Origin: Sinorhizobium alkalisoli
GTDB taxonomy: Bacteria; Pseudomonadota; Alphaproteobacteria; Rhizobiales; Rhizobiaceae
Reading direction: 5' to 3'
Length of the DNA stretch: 64,000 nucleotides
NCBI RefSeq assembly: GCF_008932245.1
Contig: NZ_CP034910.1
Location: 1,364,001-1,428,000, forward strand
The notes beneath the pieces were generated by a model that saw only the letters and a list, made by a program, of their open reading frames with translations, was not told the DNA's origin and searched no databases. Shown here in pieces: positions 1 through 9,514 of this stretch (positions are counted from its first letter, which is position 1; each line of letters begins with the position of its first letter). The translations under genes and the position numbers were made by a program.

Positions 1-101
1 AGGCTATCCAGGATGCAATCCAGGCGGCGCTGACGGGCCAGATGAGCTCGAAGGACGCGCTGGACCAGGCGGCCGAGAAGATCAAGGGCGTTCTCGGCTG
101 A
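1..101 (+). CDS. C-terminal tail of an ABC transporter substrate-binding protein (partial)
   Basis: Only the last 32 codons are present; the frame opens at base 3 and stops with TGA at 99-101. The tail (..[24 protein letters not shown]) is typical of sugar ABC solute-binding proteins, where a conserved helix with K-D-A-L-D-x-A lies near the C-terminus. Two permease genes and an ATPase gene follow on the same strand, which is the usual order of a CUT1 sugar importer, so this should be its periplasmic binding protein. The substrate cannot be told from this fragment. Confidence 0.75.
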   Translation, partial: AIQDAIQAALTGQMSSKDALDQAAEKIKGVLG

Positions 102-187
102 GGCGAACTGCCGCTCTTCGAGCGACAGCAGGCAGTCACAGGCGGATCGTCGTCAGTCGCTCCGCCCGAATTTCCTCCCGAGGCGGC

Positions 188-211
188 GATCCCCGGCTTA
201 GGCCGGGGGTC
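188..211 (+). terminator. Intercistronic hairpin between binding-protein and permease genes
   Basis: Arms 188-197 (gatccccggc) and 202-211 (gccgggggtc) pair over 10 positions with one mismatch around a 4-base loop. There is no T tract. It lies 86 bases after the binding-protein stop and 22 before the permease start. Hairpins here commonly protect the abundant binding-protein mRNA or attenuate transcription into the permease genes; the role is inferred. Confidence 0.5.
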
Positions 212-233
212 GTCCTGCGGGCGAGGGGTGAAT

Positions 234-1136
234 ATGAAGAAGATCCTATCCAGCGTGAAGGACGGCACAGGCTTCGACATCGGGCTTGTCCTGTTGCCAC
301 TTGTCTTTCTGTTCGTGATGTCCGGGCTGCCGCTCGTCTACAATGTGGTGATGAGCTTCCAGGAAGTGGACATGTTCAGCCTCGGCAGCTTCGCCCGGCC
401 CTTCGTCGGCTTCAAGAACTATGTGGATCTGTTCGCGCAGCCGGAGACCCGGCCCATCCTTTTCAATACAGCGCTTTTCGTCAGTGCCTCGATCGCCGGC
501 CAATTCGTCATCGGCTTCGGGCTTGCCCTGTTCTTCTGGATGAATTTTCCGGGTGCGTCGTGGCTGCGCGGGCTTTTTCTCGTCTCCTGGGTAATGCCTG
601 GGCTCGTCGTCGGCGCCATCTGGAACTGGATACTCTCGGGCGATTTCGGTGTCCTGAACTTCTTTTTGCGGGAGTTGGGCATCATCGATGGCAACATCTT
701 CTGGCGCTCCGATCCGCACTATTCGCTCTGGGCGGTGGTCATCGCCAATATCTGGCTCGGCACCTCGTTCAACATGATCCTGCTTTCAGTCGGGCTATCG
801 GGTATCCCGAAAGACCTCTACGAGGCGGCCGAACTGGACGGAGCCACCATGCTTCAGCGTTTCTTCACGATCACGCTGCCGATGATGCGCTCGACGATCG
901 GCGCGATCGTAGCGCTCGGCCTGATCTTCACCCTTCAGCAATTCGATCTCTTCGCCGGCATCACCTCGGGGGGGCCGAACAATTCGTCCAACGTCACCCA
1001 GTACTGGGCCTGGGATCTTTCGTTCCGGCAGTACGACTTTGCCAAGGGCGCGACGATATCCGTGCTCATGATCATCTTCGTGATGATCGCTTCCGTCGTC
1101 TACGTGCGCTCCACACGCCATGAGGTGCGAGGATGA
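234..1136 (+). CDS. Sugar ABC transporter permease, MalF/UgpA type
   Basis: Inner-membrane permease of a binding-protein-dependent sugar importer, about 300 residues with six predicted hydrophobic segments. The cytoplasmic EAA loop is visible as EAAELDGATMLQRFF followed by ITLPMM, the site that docks the ATPase. GAGGGG at 223-228 lies 5 bases before ATG 234, so that start is preferred over the in-frame GTG at 228. The gene overlaps the next permease by 4 bases (ATGA), which implies translational coupling. Family membership is secure; the sugar is unknown. Confidence 0.88.
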   Translation: MKKILSSVKDGTGFDIGLVLLPLVFLFVMSGLPLVYNVVMSFQEVDMFSLGSFARPFVGFKNYVDLFAQPETRPILFNTALFVSASIAGQFVIGFGLALFFWMNFPGASWLRGLFLVSWVMPGLVVGAIWNWILSGDFGVLNFFLRELGIIDGNIFWRSDPHYSLWAVVIANIWLGTSFNMILLSVGLSGIPKDLYEAAELDGATMLQRFFTITLPMMRSTIGAIVALGLIFTLQQFDLFAGITSGGPNNSSNVTQYWAWDLSFRQYDFAKGATISVLMIIFVMIASVVYVRSTRHEVRG

Positions 1137-1960
1137 GTGAGCAAATCCGCAACCGGCTGCTGCTGGGGGTCGCGCTCGTGCTCGCGGCGATCTACCTCTT
1201 CCCGCTCTATTGGATGTACGTCACGGCGCTGAAGACCGGCTCCGCGATGTTCGCGACGCCGCCGAAATTCCTGCCGAGCGATCCGCAATGGAGCATCTAC
1301 GCCTATGTCTGGGAAAGCCGCAATATGGGGCGCTACCTCTGGAACTCGCTGGTGATTGCCGTGGGCGCTGTGTCGCTGATCGCGGTGCTCGGAGTCGGCT
1401 GCGCCTATGTGCTCGCACGCTATCGCAATGTCTGGATCGACGTCGGCCTGTTCCTGATCCTGATGTTGCAGGTTCTACCCGCCTCCTTGATGATCACGCC
1501 GATCTTCGTCGGCTTTTCGCAGGTCGGGCTCCTGGAAACGCCGCGGCTCGCGGTCGTCCTGGCGATCGCGGCAAAGAGCATGCCCTTCTTCGTGGTCCTC
1601 GTGCGGGCCGCCTTCATGAGTGTGCCGATGGAGCTCGAGGAGGCGGCACTCGTCGACGGCAATTCGCGTATCGGCGCCTTCTTCAACATCGTCCTGCCGC
1701 TCGCCCGAAACGGCATTCTCGTCAGCGCCATTTTGATCTTTATGCAGTCGTTCGGCGAATTCGTCTATTCGAAGTCGCTGATACAGGCGGTGGAACTCCA
1801 GCCCGCAAGTGTTGGTCTGAACACCTTCATGGGGCCGAACACCAACGAGTGGAACAACATCATGGCTTACGCCACGATCTATGTGACGCCGGTTCTCGCC
1901 GCCTTCGTTCTCTTGCAGCGCCGCATCGTCGCCGGCCTCACTTCGGGAGCCCTCAAATGA
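1133..1960 (+). CDS. Sugar ABC transporter permease, MalG/UgpE type
   Basis: Second membrane subunit of the same importer, 275 residues, hydrophobic throughout, with the EAA loop EEAALVDGNSRIGAFFNIVLP. It overlaps the upstream permease by 4 bases (ATGA) and the downstream ATPase gene by 4 bases (ATGA at 1957-1960). MalG-type permeases pair with a MalF-type partner and a homodimeric ATPase, and all three are present here. Nothing in the sequence fixes the substrate. Confidence 0.88.
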   Translation: MSEQIRNRLLLGVALVLAAIYLFPLYWMYVTALKTGSAMFATPPKFLPSDPQWSIYAYVWESRNMGRYLWNSLVIAVGAVSLIAVLGVGCAYVLARYRNVWIDVGLFLILMLQVLPASLMITPIFVGFSQVGLLETPRLAVVLAIAAKSMPFFVVLVRAAFMSVPMELEEAALVDGNSRIGAFFNIVLPLARNGILVSAILIFMQSFGEFVYSKSLIQAVELQPASVGLNTFMGPNTNEWNNIMAYATIYVTPVLAAFVLLQRRIVAGLTSGALK

Positions 1961-3090
1961 CCTTTCAGATCGAACTCAACGGCGTCAACAAGTTCTATGG
2001 AGCCTACCATGCGCTCAAGAACATCGATCTTGCGATCGAGAAGGGGAGCTTCGTTGCACTCGTCGGGCCGTCAGGATGTGGAAAGTCCACGCTGCTGCGC
2101 TCTCTTGCCGGGCTGGAAAAGATCACGACCGGAGAGATGAAGATTGCCGGCGAGCGCATGAACGATGTACCACCACGCAAACGAGATGTCGCAATGGTCT
2201 TCCAGTCCTATGCGCTGTATCCGCACATGACGGTGGAAGAGAACCTGACCTATAGCCTGCGCATCCGCGGCGTAAAGAAGGCGGAAGCACGCAAGGCCGC
2301 GGAAGAGGTAGCGGCGATCACCGGCCTCACCGGCTTGATGCGGCGTTACCCGCGCGAACTCTCCGGCGGTCAGCGGCAACGGGTCGCGATGAGCCGAGCC
2401 ATCATCCGCCATCCGAAGGCATTCCTCTTCGATGAGCCGCTTTCAAACCTCGACGCCGCGCTGCGGGTGCATATGCGGAAGGAAATTCGCGCGCTGCACG
2501 ACCGGCTGCACGCCACTTCGGTCTATGTTACGCACGACCAGATCGAGGCTATGACCATGGCCGACCACGTCGTCGTGATGCGCGACGGGGTCATCGAGCA
2601 GCAGGGCCGACCGCTCGATCTTTATGACCGGCCGGCAAATCGGTTCGTCGCGGGCTTTATCGGCTCGCCGGCGATGAATTTCGTCCCGGCGACGGTCGGC
2701 GAAGACGGGAGACATGCGGTCCTCGATTTCGGCCGGCTCACGCTCGGCGAGGGGCTCGCGCCGGGTACGGCGGTGACCGTCGGGATCCGCCCGGAACACA
2801 TCAGGATGGTTCCAGCCGGTGAGGGCGACTTCAACATTCCCGTCGACACCGTCGAGTCCACCGGCTCGACGACCTATGTCACTTCGGCCACGCAACCGGA
2901 ACTGACGGTCGTCGAAAACGGTCGCGGCGCGCTGCGCAGCGGTGACGTTATCGGACTGGCGATAGACCCGGCGCAATTGCATTTGTTCGACGGCGATGGG
3001 AAGCGGATCGAAAAGACCCACGGCAGTGTCGGTGGACCTCGGCGGCTCCAGCCTTTGGAAACCGCACGGCCGCAGCGGATCGGTGTCTGA
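1957..3090 (+). CDS. Sugar ABC transporter ATP-binding protein, MalK/UgpC type
   Basis: 377-residue ATPase that powers the importer from the cytoplasmic face. Walker A is GPSGCGKST at residues 37-45, the signature LSGGQRQR is near residue 135, and Walker B ends in FDEPLSN. A C-terminal extension of about 140 residues fits the MalK-type TOBE/OB regulatory domain. The frame stays open far upstream, but ATG 1957 overlaps the preceding stop and begins the family's standard N-terminus (MTFQIELNGVNKFYG). No terminator is obvious after the stop. Confidence 0.9.
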   Translation: MTFQIELNGVNKFYGAYHALKNIDLAIEKGSFVALVGPSGCGKSTLLRSLAGLEKITTGEMKIAGERMNDVPPRKRDVAMVFQSYALYPHMTVEENLTYSLRIRGVKKAEARKAAEEVAAITGLTGLMRRYPRELSGGQRQRVAMSRAIIRHPKAFLFDEPLSNLDAALRVHMRKEIRALHDRLHATSVYVTHDQIEAMTMADHVVVMRDGVIEQQGRPLDLYDRPANRFVAGFIGSPAMNFVPATVGEDGRHAVLDFGRLTLGEGLAPGTAVTVGIRPEHIRMVPAGEGDFNIPVDTVESTGSTTYVTSATQPELTVVENGRGALRSGDVIGLAIDPAQLHLFDGDGKRIEKTHGSVGGPRRLQPLETARPQRIGV

Positions 3091-3306
3091 CAGTCCGTCC
3101 CTGCCCAGTGCTCTTGTCGCCCGACTGACCATTTCAGCGTGTGTTCCACGGCCCACGGCGAGAACGTAGTTCAGTGGCTACCGGCTCGGCAAAAACCCAA
3201 GTCCGGCAGGACGGCTTTCGCCGGGAACAGCCAACATCCCGCCGCACCCGAGACATCGCAGTAGCGCAGAGTTTGCGCAAGTCTCGCCGACTCGCTTCGA
3301 GCCCGG

Positions 3307-3335
3307 TTGTCCTCGACGAGAATTATAGATAATCA
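3307..3335 (+). promoter_or_regulatory. Candidate promoter of the bio operon
   Basis: TTGTCC at 3307-3312 and TAATCA at 3330-3335 are separated by 17 bases and could be the -35 and -10 boxes. The BioR-type box overlaps the -10, which would suit repression. The match to consensus is modest. Confidence 0.35.
3323..3332 (+). promoter_or_regulatory. BioR operator (TTATAGATAA)
   Basis: The 10-base palindrome TTATAGATAA fits TTATMKATAA, the published consensus for BioR, the GntR-family biotin regulator of alphaproteobacteria. It lies 40 bases upstream of the bioB start. The BioR gene itself is not in the window. Confidence 0.8.
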
Positions 3336-3342
3336 AGAATCA

Positions 3343-3352
3343 GTATCTATGA
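3343..3352 (+). promoter_or_regulatory. Possible second, weaker BioR box
   Basis: GTATCTATGA matches TTATCTATAA at 8 of 10 positions. It starts exactly 20 bases after the first box, about two helical turns, so two BioR dimers could sit on the same DNA face. Inference from spacing and similarity only. Confidence 0.4.
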
Positions 3353-3372
3353 TGCGTGAGGGGGATGGCAGG

Positions 3373-4386
3373 ATGACGAAGATTCGGGTTGCGAATACGG
3401 GGGAAGTGGCGTCACGCGACGCCGACGTGGAGCGGTGGACGCTCGTCGACGCGAAAAAAATCTATAATTCTCCATTTAGCGACCTATTGTTTCAGGCCCA
3501 ATCCGTCCATCGCGCGCATTTCGATCCGAACGCCGTGCAAATGAGCCGGCTGCTCTCCATCAAGACCGGGGGATGTGCCGAGGATTGCGGCTATTGCAGC
3601 CAGTCGGCGCATTACCCGACCGGGCTGAAGGCCTCGAAACTGATGGAGGTCGAACGCGTCATCTCCGAGGCGCGCAAGGCCAAGCAAGGCGGCGCGACGC
3701 GCTACTGCATGGGCGCCGCCTGGCGTAGCCCGAAAGAGCGCGATATGGAGTCGATCACCGCCATGGTGCGCGGGGTGAAGGCGCTCGGCATGGAGACTTG
3801 CATGACGCTTGGCATGCTGTCGCCGGCGCAATCGGAACGGCTCGCCGACGCAGGCCTCGACTATTACAACCACAATGTCGACACGTCGGAGCGCTTCTAC
3901 GGCGAGATCATCACCACGCGGACCTTCGCCGACCGCCTGGAGACGCTCGCCAACGTGCGTGAGGCCGGGATCAAGGTTTGCGCCGGCGGCATCCTCGGAA
4001 TGGGGGAGACCACCGACGACCGCATCTCGATGCTGGTCACGCTTGCCAATCTGCCCAGCCCGCCCGAAAGCGTCCCGATCAACATGCTGATTCCGATCCC
4101 CGGCTCGAAGCTTGCGGACGCGCCGCCGGTCGACCCGATCGAGTTCGTGCGCACGATTGCGCTTGCCCGGATCCTGATGCCGGAAAGCCATGTCCGCCTG
4201 TCTGCAGGACGGACCGGGATGAGCGACGAGATGCAGGCGCTCTGTTTCCTTGCCGGCGCCAATTCGATCTTTGTCGGTGAGACGCTGCTGACCGCCGACA
4301 ATCCCGGGGAGGATCACGATGCCGCCCTGTTTCGCCGCCTGGGGCTGAGGCCCATGGCGCCCGCGGAACAGGAACCGGCCGAATGA
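3373..4386 (+). CDS. bioB: Biotin synthase
   Basis: Radical-SAM enzyme that inserts sulfur into dethiobiotin in the last step of biotin synthesis. The radical-SAM cluster motif CxxxCxxC is at C68, C72 and C75 ([16 protein letters not shown]), and the full protein is 337 residues, usual for BioB. The frame is open from 3307, but ATG 3373 follows a GGCAGG ribosome site and gives the expected N-terminus. First gene of a five-gene operon: the stop overlaps the bioF start (ATGA). Likely controlled by BioR through the boxes just upstream. Confidence 0.97.
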   Translation: MTKIRVANTGEVASRDADVERWTLVDAKKIYNSPFSDLLFQAQSVHRAHFDPNAVQMSRLLSIKTGGCAEDCGYCSQSAHYPTGLKASKLMEVERVISEARKAKQGGATRYCMGAAWRSPKERDMESITAMVRGVKALGMETCMTLGMLSPAQSERLADAGLDYYNHNVDTSERFYGEIITTRTFADRLETLANVREAGIKVCAGGILGMGETTDDRISMLVTLANLPSPPESVPINMLIPIPGSKLADAPPVDPIEFVRTIALARILMPESHVRLSAGRTGMSDEMQALCFLAGANSIFVGETLLTADNPGEDHDAALFRRLGLRPMAPAEQEPAE

Positions 4387-5528
4387 GCGTGGATTTGCTC
4401 GATCGCTACGAAAAGACCCTGGCAGGGCTCGTGCGCAGGGGACGGCGCCGCATACTTGCTGCCCCGAGTGGCATCGACTTCACGTCGAATGATTACCTGG
4501 CGCTCGCCGATTCCCCACGCCTCAAGGCCGTGATTACCGCGGCGATCGAGCGGGGCGTGCCGGTCGGTGCTGGCGGATCGCGGCTGCTGCGCGGCAACCA
4601 TGCCGAACACGAGGCGCTGGAGGCGGAGGCGGCGGCATTCTTCCGCGCCGAGCGTGTGCTGTTCTTCGGCAGCGGCTATGCGGCCAATGCGGCACTCTTC
4701 TCCGTGCTGCCGCAGCGGGGCGATCTTATCGTTCACGATGCGCTGATCCATGCAAGCGCCCATGAGGGGATTGCCGCCAGCAAGGCAGACGCGCTTGCGG
4801 CACGGCACAACGACGTCGACGCCTTTGCGGACGCCATCGGGAGATGGCGCCGCGCAGGGGGGCGGGGCCACCCGTGGATCGCCGTCGAGAGCCTCTATTC
4901 CATGGATGGCGATCGTGCCCCGCTCGCAGCGCTGGCCGCACTTGCGGACCGGCACGACGGCTTTCTGGTGATAGACGAGGCGCATGCGACCGGTGTCCAC
5001 GGCGCAGGCGGCCGCGGCCTTTCGGAGGCGCTCGAAGGCCGAGAAAACATTGTGGCGCTGCATACCTGCGGCAAGGCGCTTGGAGCCTCCGGCGCCTTGC
5101 TTGGCGCGAGCCGGGCGCTTTGCGACTACATCGTCAATCGCGCCCGCGGCTTCATCTATTCGACTGCGCCGTCGCCATTGACGGCGTCCGCCGTTCGCGA
5201 GGCATTGAAGATCGTCGCCGACGAGCCCGAGCGACGCGCAACCCTCGACGGTCTCAGCCGCTTCTCGAACGAGGCGCTTGCCACCATCCTCGGCATGGAA
5301 GGCAGCGGATCGCAGATCCTGCCGGTGATGATCGGAGACAATGTGCGCGCCTTGCGGATCGCGGCGCGCATGCAGGCGGAAGGCTTCGACGTCCGCGCGA
5401 TCCGTCCGCCGACCATTCCGGAGGGCACGGCGCGCCTCAGGATCGCGATCACCCTGAATGTCGGGAGAACGGAGATCGCCGGCATGCTGGACAGGCTGAA
5501 GGCCGTGATGGCGGAGGAGCTGCCATGA
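4383..5528 (+). CDS. bioF: 8-amino-7-oxononanoate synthase
   Basis: PLP-dependent alpha-oxoamine synthase that condenses pimeloyl-ACP/CoA with L-alanine. 381 residues, the family's usual length. The PLP lysine is K231 in [12 protein letters not shown], and the cofactor Asp-Glu-Ala-His motif DEAHATG precedes it. It overlaps bioB and bioD by 4 bases on each side, so expression is coupled. Its substrate is presumably supplied through BioZ, encoded at the end of the operon. Confidence 0.95.
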   Translation: MSVDLLDRYEKTLAGLVRRGRRRILAAPSGIDFTSNDYLALADSPRLKAVITAAIERGVPVGAGGSRLLRGNHAEHEALEAEAAAFFRAERVLFFGSGYAANAALFSVLPQRGDLIVHDALIHASAHEGIAASKADALAARHNDVDAFADAIGRWRRAGGRGHPWIAVESLYSMDGDRAPLAALAALADRHDGFLVIDEAHATGVHGAGGRGLSEALEGRENIVALHTCGKALGASGALLGASRALCDYIVNRARGFIYSTAPSPLTASAVREALKIVADEPERRATLDGLSRFSNEALATILGMEGSGSQILPVMIGDNVRALRIAARMQAEGFDVRAIRPPTIPEGTARLRIAITLNVGRTEIAGMLDRLKAVMAEELP

Positions 5529-6163
5529 CGCTGCGCCTCGTCGTCACCGGGACCGATACGGGCATCGGCAAGACAGTCTTCGCGGCCGCGCTGACGGACG
5601 CCATTGCGGGCTATTACTGGAAGCCGGTGCAATCCGGTCTCGACGGCGAAACCGACAGCGAGAGCGTCCGCCGACTGGGCCGGATTGCCGCAGAGCGCAT
5701 TCTGCCGGAAACCTACAGGCTCGCCACGCCGGCCTCTCCGCATCTTGCGGCGCGGCTCGATGGCGTCACGATCCGGCCCGAGAACCTCTCTCCGCCTGCG
5801 GTCGACGCTCCGCTGGTGGTCGAGGGGGCAGGCGGGCTCATGGTACCGCTTACCGAATGCCTGCTCCTCGCCGATCTGTTCGAGCGCTGGCAACTGCCCA
5901 TCATCCTCTGCGCCCGCACCGGCCTGGGTACGATCAACCACACCTTGCTGTCGCTCGAGGCCCTGCGCCGCCGCTTAATCCCTGTGCTCGGCGTTGCTTT
6001 CATCGGCGACCGGCAGGCAGAAACCGAGGCCATCATTGCCAAACTCGGTCAGGTCCGCGTGCTCGGACGGCTGCCGCGGCTCGAACCGTTAACGCCCGAC
6101 GCATTGCGGCGAGCCTTCCGCGACAACTTCGATATCAACCAGTTCCAGGAGATGCCGGCATGA
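5525..6163 (+). CDS. bioD: Dethiobiotin synthetase
   Basis: ATP-dependent carboxylase that closes the ureido ring of dethiobiotin. 212 residues with the P-loop GTDTGIGKT at residues 9-17 directly after the start. An open frame extends upstream inside bioF, but ATG 5525 overlaps the bioF stop and places the P-loop where the family has it. Overlaps bioA by 4 bases. Confidence 0.95.
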   Translation: MTLRLVVTGTDTGIGKTVFAAALTDAIAGYYWKPVQSGLDGETDSESVRRLGRIAAERILPETYRLATPASPHLAARLDGVTIRPENLSPPAVDAPLVVEGAGGLMVPLTECLLLADLFERWQLPIILCARTGLGTINHTLLSLEALRRRLIPVLGVAFIGDRQAETEAIIAKLGQVRVLGRLPRLEPLTPDALRRAFRDNFDINQFQEMPA

Positions 6164-7428
6164 GCAATTCTCCCGTCTGGCACCCCTTCACCCAGCACGC
6201 GCTCGAGCCGGCGATGAAGCGCATCGTCGGCACCGAAGGCGCCTATCTCGTGGATGAAGACGGTGCGCGGATACTGGACGCCATCTCCTCCTGGTGGGTC
6301 ATCACCCATGGCCACCGCCACCCGGCGATCATGGAAGCGATCCGGCGCGCGTCGGAAGCTTACGATCAGATCATCTTTGCCGAATATACGCACGAACCGG
6401 CGGAGGAACTCGCAAAGGGCCTGATCGAGATCGCGCCCGCCGGGCTCAAGCACGTATTCTATTCCGACAGCGGCTCGACGGCGGTGGAAGTCGCGCTGAA
6501 GATGGCGCTCGGTTACTTCCACAACACCGGCAGGCTCCGCGGCCGCATCTGCGTGCTGGAGCACGGCTATCATGGTGATACGATCGGGACGATGTCGGCG
6601 GGCGAACGCGGCGTCTTCAATGCTGCCTACGAGCCGTTCCTCTTCGCCGTCGACAGGCTGCCGTTTCCGGATTCCGGCCGCGAACAACACACGCTGGACG
6701 CCTTCGAGACCCATTGCGCCTCGGGCGAGATCGCGGCATTGCTCGTCGAGCCACTGGTGCTTGGTGCCGGCGGCATGAAGGTCTATCCCGCCGCCACACT
6801 TGCCGAATTGAAGCGCATAGCCGAGCGGCACGGCACCCTGCTGATCGCCGACGAGGTGATGACCGGCTGGGGCCGGACCGGCACGCGTTTCGCTTGCGAA
6901 CAGGCGGACATCGTGCCGGATATTCTCTGCACGTCGAAAGGCCTCACGGGAGGTGCGCTGCCGCTGGCGGCTACTCTGTGCACCGCGCCAATCTTCGACG
7001 CGCATCTTTCGCGTGATCGCAGCCGGACTTTCTTTCACTCGAGTTCCTATACCGCCAATCCAATCGCCTGCGCGGCAGCTCTCGCCAATCTCGGGATATG
7101 GAAGACCGAGCCGGTCGCAGAACGCATCGCGGCACTGGCCGGCGGCCAACGCCGGCGTTTGCAGCGCTTCGAAGCCGATCCACGCTTTCGCGACGTCCGC
7201 CAGGCCGGCACGATCGCCGTCCTCGAACTCGATGTGCCGACGGGTGGATATCTGTCCGATGTCGGCCCTCGTCTGCGGGCATTCTTTCGCAAGCGTCAGT
7301 TGCTCATCCGCCCCCTTGGCAACGTCATTTACCTGATGCCGCCCTATTGCATCACGGAAGCCGATCTGGACCGGGCCTATGACGCGATAGACGAAGCGGC
7401 CTCGGCCCTCGCAAAGGGGCAGTTGTGA
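6160..7428 (+). CDS. bioA: Adenosylmethionine-8-amino-7-oxononanoate aminotransferase
   Basis: Class III PLP aminotransferase, 422 residues, that converts KAPA to DAPA with S-adenosylmethionine as amino donor. The N-terminal WHPFTQ motif and SSWWV are diagnostic of BioA. The PLP lysine is K260 in [12 protein letters not shown] 6160 overlaps the bioD stop. The gene ends TTG-TGA and shares bases with the GTG start of bioZ. Confidence 0.95.
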   Translation: MSNSPVWHPFTQHALEPAMKRIVGTEGAYLVDEDGARILDAISSWWVITHGHRHPAIMEAIRRASEAYDQIIFAEYTHEPAEELAKGLIEIAPAGLKHVFYSDSGSTAVEVALKMALGYFHNTGRLRGRICVLEHGYHGDTIGTMSAGERGVFNAAYEPFLFAVDRLPFPDSGREQHTLDAFETHCASGEIAALLVEPLVLGAGGMKVYPAATLAELKRIAERHGTLLIADEVMTGWGRTGTRFACEQADIVPDILCTSKGLTGGALPLAATLCTAPIFDAHLSRDRSRTFFHSSSYTANPIACAAALANLGIWKTEPVAERIAALAGGQRRRLQRFEADPRFRDVRQAGTIAVLELDVPTGGYLSDVGPRLRAFFRKRQLLIRPLGNVIYLMPPYCITEADLDRAYDAIDEAASALAKGQL

Positions 7429-8414
7429 GGAACGTCCGGTCATCGCGCCTCGCCGGCTTCGGCCATGCCCTGCCGGCACGACGTGTCGACAATGGCGAAA
7501 TCGAAACAAAGCTCGGTCTCGAGCCGGGCTGGATCGAACGGCGGACCGGCATCCGGACCCGCTATTGGGTCGGGGAGGCGGACACCCTCACGGGTCTCGC
7601 CGCCAAGGCCGGCGAAGCCGCGCTGGCCGACGCCGGCATCGGGCCGAGCGACATTGCTCTTACGCTCCTCGCGACGTCCACGCCCGACCATCTTCTGCCG
7701 CCCTCGGCGCCGCTGCTCGCGCATCGGCTCGGGCTCACCCGCTCCGGCGCCATCGACCTTGCCGGCGCCTGCTCGGGCTTCCTTTACGCGCTGACGCTTG
7801 CCGATGGTTTCGTGCGCGCGCAGGGCAGGCCCGTGCTCGTTGTCGCCGCGAACATATTGAGCCGCCGGATCAATCCGGCGGAAAGGGCGAGTGCGGTGCT
7901 CTTCGCCGACGCCGCCGGCGCCGTCGTGATTGCGCCTTCCGACGATCCGGAGACGGGCGTCATTGGCGTTGACCTCGCTTGCGATGGAAGCGGCTACGAC
8001 CTGATCTCGATCGCTGCGGGCGGCAGCAGCCGACCGTTTTCACCGGAGATCGCTGCCGAAGAGTTCCTAATGACCATGCGCGATGGCCGGGAGGTGTTTT
8101 CCCGGGCCGTGGAGATGATGACCCGCTCCTCGATCCGCGCGCTCGCCGCCGCAGGCCTGCGTCCGGCGGCAGTCAGCCGGTTCGTGCCGCATCAGGCGAA
8201 TGTCCGGATCTTCGACGCGGTCTGCAATCAGCTCGGCATAGACTTGTCGAGGACGGTACGGACGATCGAGGAGCACGGCAATTCGTCGGCCGCTACAATA
8301 CCGCTCTCGCTCTCCGTGGCTCACCGGGCGAGACCCTTCGCCCCCGGAGAGAAACTCCTGATGACGGCGGCCGGTGCGGGATTGGTCGGCGGAGCGGTGG
8401 TCTTTGGCGTCTAG
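7425..8414 (+). CDS. bioZ: BioZ, KAS III-like pimeloyl-thioester synthase
   Basis: FabH-fold condensing enzyme of 329 residues. The catalytic triad is intact: C116 (GACSGF), H256 (VPHQAN) and N286 (EHGNSS). In alphaproteobacteria a FabH paralogue at the end of bioBFDA is BioZ, reported to make a pimeloyl-ACP precursor from a glutaryl thioester and malonyl-ACP in place of BioC/BioH. The start is GTG 7425, overlapping the bioA stop. Function rests on the operon position; by sequence alone it is KAS III. Confidence 0.88.
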   Translation: MRNVRSSRLAGFGHALPARRVDNGEIETKLGLEPGWIERRTGIRTRYWVGEADTLTGLAAKAGEAALADAGIGPSDIALTLLATSTPDHLLPPSAPLLAHRLGLTRSGAIDLAGACSGFLYALTLADGFVRAQGRPVLVVAANILSRRINPAERASAVLFADAAGAVVIAPSDDPETGVIGVDLACDGSGYDLISIAAGGSSRPFSPEIAAEEFLMTMRDGREVFSRAVEMMTRSSIRALAAAGLRPAAVSRFVPHQANVRIFDAVCNQLGIDLSRTVRTIEEHGNSSAATIPLSLSVAHRARPFAPGEKLLMTAAGAGLVGGAVVFGV

Positions 8415-8488
8415 CGGCAAGCTAACGCCCTCCTCTCCGAATGCATTCCACCGTACCCATAAATTTGTAGGTATCCGCGCAAGGGAAT

Positions 8489-9304
8489 ATGCATAAGAGT
8501 GCGCTAGACCGGTCGACGTCAACGAATCGGGAGCATGGAATCGTGCAGCGGGAAATTCCGTTCAAAGCGCAGAAGGACTGGCGGGTGGTGCGCTATGCTC
8601 TAACCGGCATCGTGGGGTTTGTCGTGCTGGCCCAGTTGCTGACCTATCTGAGCCTGGTGGCGCTCGCCGATAGCCCCCACATCGCCGCAGTGGCGGCGGT
8701 GGGCCTCGTCTCATTGCTCTTGGGGGCCCCCCTGATCGTGCTTGCGGCAATTCAATCCCGCCGCGCCGAACGATTTCGCAACCAGGTGAACCATGTCGTC
8801 TCCCGCGACAGCACCACGGGTTGCATAACCGCGCGCGGCCTTGTTCAACACGTCAACGGCCTGGAACGCCGGCACAGGCGCTCCGGTGATCCGTTTCAAG
8901 GTGCCCTCATTCACGTGCGAGTCAACAATCTCGACGAGATGGCGACGGGCTTTGGGCCGCAATGGAGCGACGAACTTTTGCAGTTCGTGGCGTCGACCAT
9001 CAGCACCTCCATTCGTCGTGAGGATATCGTTGCGCGGACGGGGCCGGCGAGCTTCGACGTTCTGCTGTCGGGCGCCAGTGAGTCGGATGCCAACGAAGTC
9101 TGCGTCCGCCTGTCCAAAGCCCTGGCGGCCTCGCATTTCGCGGCGGACGGGAAAACCGTCGAACTGGCCCTGAGCGTAGGGGGCGTCCTGTTCGAGGGAA
9201 GCATCGACCTGGAGAGGCTGCACCGATTGGCCGCCTCGCAAACCGTCGTCATTGCAGAAGAATCCTCCTCGTCCCCGGAACTGGCGCGACTGCCCTCCGC
9301 CTGA
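8489..9304 (+). CDS. Membrane protein with degenerate GGDEF domain
   Basis: 271 residues: a short cytoplasmic N-terminus, two membrane segments at about 33-60 and 65-89 with a very short loop, then a cytoplasmic GGDEF-like domain from about 105. In the active-site position the canonical RYGGDEF reads RTGPASF (183-189), so catalytic glycines and acidic residues are lost and cyclase activity is unlikely. It might bind c-di-GMP or only partners. AAGGGA precedes ATG 8489. It stands at the head of a type I secretion/adhesin locus, a setting where degenerate GGDEF proteins such as LapD act, but it has no EAL domain and no periplasmic domain. Confidence 0.75.
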   Translation: MHKSALDRSTSTNREHGIVQREIPFKAQKDWRVVRYALTGIVGFVVLAQLLTYLSLVALADSPHIAAVAAVGLVSLLLGAPLIVLAAIQSRRAERFRNQVNHVVSRDSTTGCITARGLVQHVNGLERRHRRSGDPFQGALIHVRVNNLDEMATGFGPQWSDELLQFVASTISTSIRREDIVARTGPASFDVLLSGASESDANEVCVRLSKALAASHFAADGKTVELALSVGGVLFEGSIDLERLHRLAASQTVVIAEESSSSPELARLPSA

Positions 9305-9514
9305 GCCGCACTCTTGCAGGCAAGGTGAATTTGCGCCTGGTTGCATGGTACGGTTGTTCTATTTTTGCAACAAGCTGCGGCGAAAACCGCGGGAATGCGT
9401 CGTGAGTTCTGAAATCGATATCCCTCTTTTTGCCGCAATGTATTATCTGGCCAGTTTTAGATTTTAATGCTCGACGATTTGGATTTGCAGCGTTCTCGCT
9501 GGCAGGGGGATTGA

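Noticed and set aside
1210-1956. Upstream extension of the MalK-type ATPase frame
   Set aside because: The extension overlaps the MalG-type permease entirely, while ATG 1957 overlaps the permease stop and gives the family N-terminus.
3091-3372. Biotin-related riboswitch or BirA operator before bioB
   Set aside because: No extended leader structure was seen; the BioR palindrome explains regulation in this lineage.
8489-9304. Active diguanylate cyclase
   Set aside because: The GGDEF signature is replaced by GPASF and no compensating motif is visible.
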